This document shows positions 1-6,464 of a stretch of DNA of 9,002 bases, piece after piece. Source of the stretch: Myxococcales bacterium (GTDB taxonomy: Bacteria > Myxococcota > Polyangia > Fen-1088); contig PMCR01000138.1 of NCBI GenBank assembly GCA_003155465.1, positions 11,148-20,149 of the forward strand, read 5' to 3'. How positions within the stretch are numbered: position 1 is the stretch's first letter; every line of letters begins with the position of its first letter. The notes under the pieces are model-generated. The model worked only from the letters and a program-made list of their open reading frames with translations. It was not told where the DNA came from and made no database searches. A program made the position numbers and the translations under genes.

Positions 1-749
1 CGCGGGCTCATGGCAGCCAGTTCATCTACCGCGCGGGCCAGTTGCTTGACCGTGGCCTGGTTGCTGCCTTCGGCTGACGTGTAGTCCACCACCGCCCGGA
101 TCGAGCCCGAGCTTCCGAGAGCTACGCGGGGCGCGCCAGGAAGAACCTTGGGCAGCGATTCGACCATGGCTTCGCGTGCGTATTCGCGCGCCAAGCGAAG
201 CTGTTTTGCCGTAATGGTGTGCGCCAGCTTGAACAGCTCAGTGAGGCGAACCGCGCCCATGGCAAGGCTCCACAGGTGGGTGGGCTTTTCGCCCAACGCA
301 ACCGCCACCTCGGTCGATCCGCCGCCGATGTCGACGCACAGCGAGCGAACATTGGGCCGTTTGCCGTGCAAGACCCCCAGGCAGATGAGCCGTGCCTCTT
401 CCTTGCCCGAAATGATCTCTAGGTTCAGCTTGGCCTCACGCTGCACGCGCCGGACGACTTCATCCCGGTTGCGCGCCTCGCGCAGGGCACTGGTCGCCAC
501 TGCGCGTACCCGGGCCCGATAGCGGCGGCACAGGGATCCGTAGCGCCGCAAGGTTGCCACCAGGCGGTCCACCGCTGGGCCGGGAATCGCACCCCGGGTG
601 AACACGTCCTGGCCTGGCCGCACAGGATCGCGTTCCTGGTGCGTGATCTCGATGTTGCCGTCGTGCAAAGCGCGGCCCATCTGCAAACGCACGGCATTGG
701 CGCCGACGTCAACCGCAGCGATGATGGATTCTGTGCCAGGAATTCTCAC
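1..749 (-). CDS. ppx: Exopolyphosphatase / guanosine pentaphosphatase (Ppx/GppA family), 3' end cut by window
   Basis: Family enzymes release terminal phosphate from inorganic polyphosphate or convert pppGpp to ppGpp in the cytoplasm. Read from a GTG at 749, the 249 visible residues hold the hallmarks of the ASKHA-fold Ppx/GppA phosphatases: the first phosphate-binding loop VDVGANAVR at 13-21; ISGKEEARLI at 114-122, where E118 matches the catalytic Glu121 of E. coli PPX; the second phosphate loop DIGGGSTE at 140-147; MGAVRLTE near 164-171; and GSSGSIRAV at 212-220. GTG is preferred because the first loop begins only 12 residues later, an AAGG lies six bases upstream, and an in-frame TAA lies shortly before it; the ATG at 24 would delete the first loop. 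The C-terminus lies beyond base 1, so the short (about 300 aa) and long (about 500 aa, HD-containing) forms cannot be told apart, nor can Ppx and GppA activity. Confidence 0.93.
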   Translation of the reverse strand, partial: MRIPGTESIIAAVDVGANAVRLQMGRALHDGNIEITHQERDPVRPGQDVFTRGAIPGPAVDRLVATLRRYGSLCRRYRARVRAVATSALREARNRDEVVRRVQREAKLNLEIISGKEEARLICLGVLHGKRPNVRSLCVDIGGGSTEVAVALGEKPTHLWSLAMGAVRLTELFKLAHTITAKQLRLAREYAREAMVESLPKVLPGAPRVALGSSGSIRAVVDYTSAEGSNQATVKQLARAVDELAAMSP

Positions 750-766
750 GGACGGCCTTGGCGACA

Positions 767-797
767 ATTATGGCAGGGCCATGTGACAAACGAGCAA
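767..797 (-). promoter_or_regulatory. Possible sigma70-type promoter for ppx
   Basis: On the minus strand a CATAAT at 772-767 matches five of six bases of the -10 consensus. A TTGCTC at 797-792 could be a -35 element, with a long 19-base spacer. Transcription would start about 10 bases before the GTG. The spacer is suboptimal, so this is only a candidate. Confidence 0.25.
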
Positions 798-871
798 CAA
801 TCAACTCCGTCGGCCGCAACGGATACGCACCGACATGACTGCATCAGTTACGCAGACGTTGCAAGAAATTA

Positions 872-896
872 GCGGACTGTTCGCACTCCAGTCCGC
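872..896 (-). terminator. Terminator-like hairpin upstream of ppx
   Basis: A perfect 8-bp stem (gcggactg at 872-879 with cagtccgc at 889-896) encloses a 9-base loop. On the minus strand the stem is followed by TAATTTCTT, a moderately T-rich run, so it could act as an intrinsic terminator for transcripts leaving the response regulator, about 200 bases after its stop. The T-run is interrupted, so confidence is moderate. Confidence 0.4.
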
Positions 897-1021
897 GCCG
901 GTCTGCTATGAGTCGCCCTGGCTCAAGGATCACGAATCAGAACTGACGGAAACGCAAGCGGATCCGGCCAGTGGGGTGGGGACTCAGAGGGGGGCGTGCT
1001 CCGTGAGCCACAACTTTGAAT

Positions 1022-1071
1022 GCGGCTGCCTCTGCCGGGATTCCTCCGTCAAGGCCAGCGGAGGCAGCCGC
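1022..1071 (-). terminator. Long G+C-rich hairpin after the response regulator stop
   Basis: A perfect 11-bp stem (1022-1032 with 1061-1071) extends through a G-T wobble to two further pairs (1034-1035 with 1058-1059), around a loop of about 22 bases. It begins 29 bases past the regulator stop, a usual place for a terminator. No T-run follows on the minus strand, so it may stabilise the 3' end or support factor-dependent termination. Bases 1043-1048 can alternatively pair with 1059-1064, giving a competing 6-bp hairpin. Confidence 0.4.
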
Positions 1072-1099
1072 GCCCCATACCAGAGGACCCGCTCGGTCG

Positions 1100-1909
<810 letters not shown>

Positions 1910-2006
1910 TTCGGGCACAATAGGCGAAAGCGAGCAACCACTCTGCGACAGCACTGCAACGGGATTGTGACGAACATGCGACCAGGTCAGCGAGCGTAAT
2001 GGGAGC

Positions 2007-2036
2007 GGGACCACGCGATACAACAAGGGTGGTCCC
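2007..2036. promoter_or_regulatory. Inverted repeat in the leader of the response regulator
   Basis: The 7-bp arms gggacca (2007-2013) and tggtccc (2030-2036) flank a 16-base spacer, about 100 bases before the regulator start. This could be a dimer-binding operator, possibly autoregulatory, or an RNA hairpin. No T-run follows on either strand. No convincing -35/-10 pair was found in the 187-base gap 1910-2096. Confidence 0.25.
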
Positions 2037-2057
2037 TGGATGTTCATTCGACCGCGA

Positions 2058-2073
2058 GGGCAGACATCTGCCC
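2058..2073 (-). terminator. Short hairpin after the fourth lipoprotein gene
   Basis: The arms gggcag (2058-2063) and ctgccc (2068-2073) close a 4-base loop 23 bases past the stop of the upstream propeller gene. The position suits an operon terminator, but on the minus strand it is followed by TCGCGG and not T residues, so intrinsic termination is doubtful. Confidence 0.3.
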
Positions 2074-2096
2074 AAGTGACTGCGTTGGTGAAAGTG

Positions 2097-3971
2097 CTAC
2101 TGACCCACCCTCAGGAGGAAGCTCAGGAGTCCGTTGGCGCTGCTGGTCCCCGGCACTCCCGCCACGATCGGCCCCGACGACAGCCCGAAATCGATCGTGC
2201 CGTTCAGGCTACCTGCCACGGTGATCGCGTCGGCCAGCGCACCACTGGCCAACCGGCTGACCACAACCAGATCAGCTTGTTGCCTGAAATCGTCGCCGTA
2301 GTTCTTGCCACAAAGTCCTGTGCCCGTGTCACCCTTGAGCTTGGCCCAGTACGCATCGGACTGCGCCGCAGTCGAATCAACTCCGGTGGCTGAAGTCAGT
2401 ACTATGCCGTTGCCAAAGTCCGCCTTGTCAAAGAGCCATCCGACCACCACAAGGTCACCCTTGGAGTCGAAAGCGAGGCTGCTCGGCAGATCTTTCTGGA
2501 CGGCACCCCAGTTGCGCGCCCACAACGGAGTCAAGCTGCTGTCCAGCTTGACGGCGAAGGCGCTGTACCCGGAACCCGCCGCCGCGCCACCGTCGGCGCC
2601 AGCGTTCCCCAGGGTGAGCGAAGCGAAGCTCACGACACTCTTGAGAACACCTGCGATGGCCACGCTGCCGCTGTCGTCGATCGCCATTGCGGTCACCACT
2701 TGCTTCATGCTGTTGCCGAAGCTCTTTGCCGCCATGGTTGCACCAGTCGCGCTGTCTAGCTTGGCGATCCAGATTGCCATTGAATCGTTTGCCGGGGCGG
2801 GGCTGAAGGCACCAGATCCGAAATCAAGCGTTCCGTTGTAGATACCGGCCGCAAAGACGTTGCCTGCGGAATCCATGCCCAACGCGTTGCACATCTGGCT
2901 TCCCGCTCCCGGAATCTGCTTGCTCCAGAGCACCGCCCCGGTGGCTGCGTTGATCTTGGCGACCAGAATGTCTTCCAGGCCATCGGACGGGGCGGTGGCG
3001 CTGGGAAAGAGGTCCGTGGCCGCCCCTAGGGCAAACCCGCAGACAACAAAGGCGTCCTGAGCTGGATTTGCGGCTATCGCCCGCAATGCCCCGCCCTTGG
3101 TATCAACTGCTTTGCTCCAAAGCCCGGTGCCGCTCGCGTCGACGGCCATCACAAAATCGATCGCGTCTGCGGCGGGGTTGGTTATGGTGGTGCCTGCGGT
3201 GATGCTGCCGGTGAAGGTCCCGATGACCCCCACCTGACCCGATTTGGCGACTGCGAGCTTGTCCGCGTACTGATCGGAAGCGTCGCCGAAGCGCTTGGCC
3301 CACTCAGCCTGGCCGGTCGTGGGGTCGATCTTGGCGATGAGCAGATCCACGCTGCCCACCGGGGTCACCAGGCCGGAGCCGAGATCCACCCCGGTTGACT
3401 TGAAGAGCGTGGCCGACATGAACAGATTGCCGTCCTTGTCCGCGCCAAGCCCAGCCACCGACGAGAGATCGAGCTGCTTGCTCCACTTGGGGCTGGGACA
3501 GACACCACCGGGGACGCCGCCTTCAGAACCGCCGCTGTCCGGGCTTGTCGACGCGTCTGCTGGCGGAAACTGGGGCGCATCTGGCGGAAGCACGGGAGAA
3601 TCCACGCCGCTATCAGACGGCGGGTTCACCACGCGGTCCGGGATAGCGGCATCGGGTATCGGCGGGGCCAAATCCGCTCGGGGCAAATCCACCCCCGCGT
3701 CCGCGCTGACCATTCCACCCACTGCGGTCGCGCCACCGGCTGCGCCTGCGGCGGCGGTGATCCCGGCCACGCCGGCATCCAAGCCCACAACCTGGCCCCC
3801 GGCCGCGCTGGCGCCGCCGACGTTCATCCCGCCAACGGGCGGGATGCTTCCGCCTCCACCGGCCGGCTGGCTGCTGCTACTGGAACAACCTGCCAAGACC
3901 AGCAAGAACACGGCGCCGGAAAGAAACGACGACTCGAACGCTTTGAAATAAGTCGAACCTGTCACTCTCAT
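2097..3971 (-). CDS. SBBP-type beta-propeller lipoprotein (last gene of the operon)
   Basis: Predicted outer-envelope lipoprotein of 624 residues with unknown ligand. The N-terminus has a type II signal with lipobox LAGC (Cys29), then a Gly/Ala and Asp/Pro-rich linker (about 30-157). From about 158 there are seven diverged units with the pattern W-(A/S)-K-x-x-G ... D-xx-G-(N/D)-(V/L)-xxxG ... DFG-G, starting near W163, W224, W285, W349, the AKSFG at 415, W484 and C554. This fits SBBP (beta-propeller) repeats and a seven-bladed propeller. Only four cysteines remain in the mature domain (158, 311, 361, 554), all with counterparts in the paralogue at 6461-8809. The ATG at 3971 has a good ribosome-binding site and lies 10 bases after the RCC1 gene stop. 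Blade count and surface location are inferred; the function (adhesion, polymer or ligand binding) is unknown. Confidence 0.88.
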   Translation of the reverse strand: MRVTGSTYFKAFESSFLSGAVFLLVLAGCSSSSSQPAGGGGSIPPVGGMNVGGASAAGGQVVGLDAGVAGITAAAGAAGGATAVGGMVSADAGVDLPRADLAPPIPDAAIPDRVVNPPSDSGVDSPVLPPDAPQFPPADASTSPDSGGSEGGVPGGVCPSPKWSKQLDLSSVAGLGADKDGNLFMSATLFKSTGVDLGSGLVTPVGSVDLLIAKIDPTTGQAEWAKRFGDASDQYADKLAVAKSGQVGVIGTFTGSITAGTTITNPAADAIDFVMAVDASGTGLWSKAVDTKGGALRAIAANPAQDAFVVCGFALGAATDLFPSATAPSDGLEDILVAKINAATGAVLWSKQIPGAGSQMCNALGMDSAGNVFAAGIYNGTLDFGSGAFSPAPANDSMAIWIAKLDSATGATMAAKSFGNSMKQVVTAMAIDDSGSVAIAGVLKSVVSFASLTLGNAGADGGAAAGSGYSAFAVKLDSSLTPLWARNWGAVQKDLPSSLAFDSKGDLVVVGWLFDKADFGNGIVLTSATGVDSTAAQSDAYWAKLKGDTGTGLCGKNYGDDFRQQADLVVVSRLASGALADAITVAGSLNGTIDFGLSSGPIVAGVPGTSSANGLLSFLLRVGQ

Positions 3972-3977
3972 TGTGAA

Positions 3978-3983
3978 CCTCTC
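3978..3983 (-). promoter_or_regulatory. Ribosome-binding site overlapping the RCC1-gene stop
   Basis: GAGAGG at 3983-3978 is six bases upstream of the ATG at 3971 and overlaps the TGA stop (3984-3982) of the preceding gene. This fixes the start of the 624-aa lipoprotein and suggests translational coupling to the RCC1 gene. Confidence 0.65.
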
Positions 3984-5646
3984 AGATTAAATGCCCACGG
4001 CCGAGACTGCAGAATTGGTGGTCCCTTGTAGTCCGTTTGTGCGCGCTTCCAATGTGACGGTTTGGTGTAGGTTGTGTGAGCGATGCGCGGCGGGTTGGCT
4101 GGGTGCCGAGTTTGGTCGGCAGAGATTGCGGTGCAACCGAGCCGATACCAAGCTGGCCGCTCGCATTCCGGCCCCAGCACCACAGGGTTCCGTCGCCCCC
4201 GACCGCACAGGTGTGCCCCCCGCCGGCCGCGACCGCCAACCAGGTCGTCGGCAGGGCGATAACCGTGGCCGGCGCTGAACTCGGAAGGTTGGACCCAGTG
4301 CCGAGCTGGCCGTCCGCGTTTTGGCCCCAGCACCAAAGAGATCCATTGGCCTGCAGACCACAGGTGTGGTTGTCACCGGCGCTCACCGCCGTCCACCTGG
4401 CCGTCCCTGGGTTGACCTGGACTGGCGAAGTGCTGGCGCTGTCTGCGCCGATCCCCAACTGGCCGCCGCTATTGTCACCCCAGCACCACAGCGATCCGTC
4501 GCCGCTCTTCAATGCGCAGGTGTGGTAGTAACCGGCGGTCACCGCGGCCCAGTCCGTCCCGGGCACCTGGGTGGGCGACTGGCGCATGTGATTCGTGCCA
4601 TCGCCCAGTTCGCCGCTGGCGTTGTCGCCCCAGCACCAAAGGGTGCCATTGGCTCGCAGGCCGCACGAATGCAAGTTGCCTGCGCTTGCGGCGGTCCATA
4701 GTGAATCGTCGATCTGGCCGGGTGTGGTCCTTCCCGTCGACGGCGCGCCCTCGTCGCCGAGCTGGTCGGCGCTGTTGTCGCCCCAGGTCCATAGGCCGCC
4801 ATCCTGTTTGACAGCGCAGGCGTGATAGTAGCCCAGGACGACGCTCGACCACCCGGTGCCCGCGACCTGCAGGGGAATGGCGATTCGACTGTCCGCGATG
4901 GGATAGCCACCATTGCCGAGCTGGCCAGAGCCGTTGTTGCCCCAACAAAACAGCGTGCCACCTGACTGAATCGCGCACGTCGCTGCGTACCCTGTTGCGA
5001 CGTTGTTCCACGACAGGCCGGGAACTTGCGTCGGCAAGTGGCCGTCAGTCGACTGGCCGCTGCCGAGCTGTCCTTTCAGGTTGCTTCCCCAGCACCAGAG
5101 CGAGGCGTCCGCGGCAATGGCGCAGCTATGGTCGGTCCCCGCCGCCACGCGCGTAAAGCGCAGTCCCTGGGGCAACCCGCCCGCAGACTCGATCTTGCCG
5201 TCGCCTGCGGATGCGATGGCGTCGTCAGGGGAAACCGCACCGTCGAGTGCTGCGCTGCCGGGGCCGGTCTGGCAGGCCGGAGTCAAGCCGATGCACACGT
5301 CGACCCGTTGGCCAATTCTCAAGGTCACAGAGCCCGTTCCGCTGGCCACGGTCGCCATCTGTTGATCGAGACCGTCGACCGAGAGGGTCACCGATCCATC
5401 CCGACTCCGGGGCACCTGGAATCCGAGCGAAGTGGGCAGGGCAATAGGCGCGGCGGATACGTCGAGGGGAAATTGGTGGTAGTCCTGCTGACCGCCGTTG
5501 TTGACAACCACGCGCAGGTAGTACACAGGCCCGAGGCTGTCAGGGCCGTCGACGCTGACCACGACCAACGACTGATCGTCGGCCCCGCAGCCGTTCACCA
5601 GGACCGCGAGTGAGCACAGCGCGACTGTAGTAGTAGAGAGTTTCAT
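3982..5646 (-). CDS. Lipoprotein with seven RCC1 repeats
   Basis: A 554-residue predicted lipoprotein: signal peptide with lipobox VNGC (Cys20, Asn at -2 is uncommon), a beta-rich N-terminal domain of unrecognised family (about 25-125), a short acidic linker, then seven RCC1 repeats at about 163-514. Each repeat has the signature G-x-x-H-(S/T)-C-(A/G)-(L/I/V) ... G-x-L-W-C-W-G-x-N ... G-Q-L-G, and seven is the number in the classic RCC1 propeller. Most repeats carry two cysteines about ten residues apart (175/185, 224/234, 328/338, 377/388, 429/439, 480/490), suggesting intra-blade disulfides and an extracytoplasmic location; repeat 3 has C277 but Thr287 in WTW. The last 40 or so residues (515-554) are not repeat-like. 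The ATG at 5646 is chosen over upstream in-frame starts because it begins the signal peptide and overlaps the TPR gene stop (ATGA, 5646-5643). A role in chromosome condensation or as a GTPase exchange factor is not implied; the ligand is unknown. Confidence 0.9.
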   Translation of the reverse strand: MKLSTTTVALCSLAVLVNGCGADDQSLVVVSVDGPDSLGPVYYLRVVVNNGGQQDYHQFPLDVSAAPIALPTSLGFQVPRSRDGSVTLSVDGLDQQMATVASGTGSVTLRIGQRVDVCIGLTPACQTGPGSAALDGAVSPDDAIASAGDGKIESAGGLPQGLRFTRVAAGTDHSCAIAADASLWCWGSNLKGQLGSGQSTDGHLPTQVPGLSWNNVATGYAATCAIQSGGTLFCWGNNGSGQLGNGGYPIADSRIAIPLQVAGTGWSSVVLGYYHACAVKQDGGLWTWGDNSADQLGDEGAPSTGRTTPGQIDDSLWTAASAGNLHSCGLRANGTLWCWGDNASGELGDGTNHMRQSPTQVPGTDWAAVTAGYYHTCALKSGDGSLWCWGDNSGGQLGIGADSASTSPVQVNPGTARWTAVSAGDNHTCGLQANGSLWCWGQNADGQLGTGSNLPSSAPATVIALPTTWLAVAAGGGHTCAVGGDGTLWCWGRNASGQLGIGSVAPQSLPTKLGTQPTRRASLTQPTPNRHIGSAHKRTTRDHQFCSLGRGHLI

Positions 5647-6464
5647 GGAAATGCCTGTTGGTAGCCAAGGGTGGTGGTGGGCGCGCGCAGATGGCTCGGC
5701 CGGATGAAGTACCACACCATCACAGCGCCTGCCGCCACGACTCCGGCTGCCGCTGCCCAGTAGACCGGACGCAGGTAGAACGGCTTGGGTGGGCTGGTTT
5801 CCTCGACAACCGTGAGGCTGACGGACGTGGGCGGCGGTGGCTGTGGCGTCAAGTCCAGCTGTGGCGTTGCCGCTGCCACTGGCGGGGGCTCGATCGGCGC
5901 GCTTGCGGGGGCGGGCAATTGGTGAACATCCCGCTGCATCCGAATTTGATAGGTGATCATCTCGAGCTCGGCCATGAAGCGCTCGACCTGCGCCCGATCT
6001 GCGCTTGTGGCGTTGGCTGAGCGCAAGAACGAGCTGCACGCCTCGAGCGCCTTGCTGGGCTGGTTAGCCAGACGATACGCCTGGGCCAGGTTGAAGAGAA
6101 GCGAGGGATCCTGGTTCAAGGCATAGGCTTCCTCAAATGCCTTGACCGCCTCGGCATAGTGGCCGGTGTTGAGCGCGATGACCCCCCGCTTGTGGGCATA
6201 GTAGACGTCCGGGGTCTCCGCCGGAACCGGCGGCGCCGCGTTCTGTGGGGGAGGTGTCAAAGACGCAGGGGGCGGACTCGTCTGCGCAACCGGAGCAGCC
6301 GGCTTGCGCTTCTTCTTGACGGGCGTGCTTTCCTCTGCCCTGGCCAGCCTGACGGGCGCTGTTTCGACGACCAACAAGGAAACCAGAACCAGCCCAATGG
6401 CTCGCTGGATTTTCACTGGCCATCCGGCGACTGTGATCGAACCCAAGGAGCGTTCCTTTCTCAT
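5643..6464 (-). CDS. TPR protein with signal segment and C-terminal membrane anchor
   Basis: A 273-residue protein probably facing the periplasm. Visible parts in order: a hydrophobic signal at about 22-36 ending in an ARA-E cleavage-like site near 43; a Lys/Pro-rich stretch (48-84); two TPR-like helix pairs at about 86-152, with the TPR pattern seen in ALNTGHYAEAVKAFEEAYAL and in SLLFNLAQAYRLANQPSKAL; a further helix to about 181; a Pro-rich linker (183-228); and a membrane segment at about 236-254 (YWAAAAGVVAAGAVMVWYF) with a short tail. TPRs bind other proteins, so it may scaffold the lipoproteins encoded around it. It overlaps both neighbours by ATGA (6464-6461 and 5646-5643), indicating translational coupling. 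A GTG at 6416 would give a more typical signal peptide beginning MKIQRAIGLV (257 aa); the overlap favours the ATG but does not settle it. The exact family is not recognised. Confidence 0.85.
   Translation of the reverse strand: MRKERSLGSITVAGWPVKIQRAIGLVLVSLLVVETAPVRLARAEESTPVKKKRKPAAPVAQTSPPPASLTPPPQNAAPPVPAETPDVYYAHKRGVIALNTGHYAEAVKAFEEAYALNQDPSLLFNLAQAYRLANQPSKALEACSSFLRSANATSADRAQVERFMAELEMITYQIRMQRDVHQLPAPASAPIEPPPVAAATPQLDLTPQPPPPTSVSLTVVEETSPPKPFYLRPVYWAAAAGVVAAGAVMVWYFIRPSHLRAPTTTLGYQQAFP

Larger units (their letters stand above)
750..1099. other. Intergenic gap between response regulator and ppx
   Basis: This 350-base stretch holds no convincing gene on either strand. It contains two inverted repeats (872-896 and 1022-1071, listed separately) and the candidate ppx promoter at its ppx end. 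No tRNA, riboswitch or mobile-element signature was recognised. The hairpins plus a possible promoter suggest ppx is transcribed separately from the regulator. Confidence 0.6.

Noticed and set aside
1910..2047. In-frame upstream extension of the response regulator
   Set aside because: It would add 46 residues with no domain before the receiver fold; family members start about 5-12 residues before the first strand.
1910..2096. PHO box or sigma54 promoter before the regulator
   Set aside because: No tandem CTGTCAT-like repeats and no TGGCAC-N5-TTGC match were found.
3295..3951. Plus-strand open frame opposite the 624-aa lipoprotein
   Set aside because: It is a Pro/Ala-rich mirror of the Gly/Ala/Asp linker and no family is recognised.
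5647..6039. In-frame N-terminal extension of the RCC1 gene
   Set aside because: It would lie entirely over the TPR gene in another frame and bury the lipoprotein signal peptide; the ATG at 5646 has the ATGA overlap.
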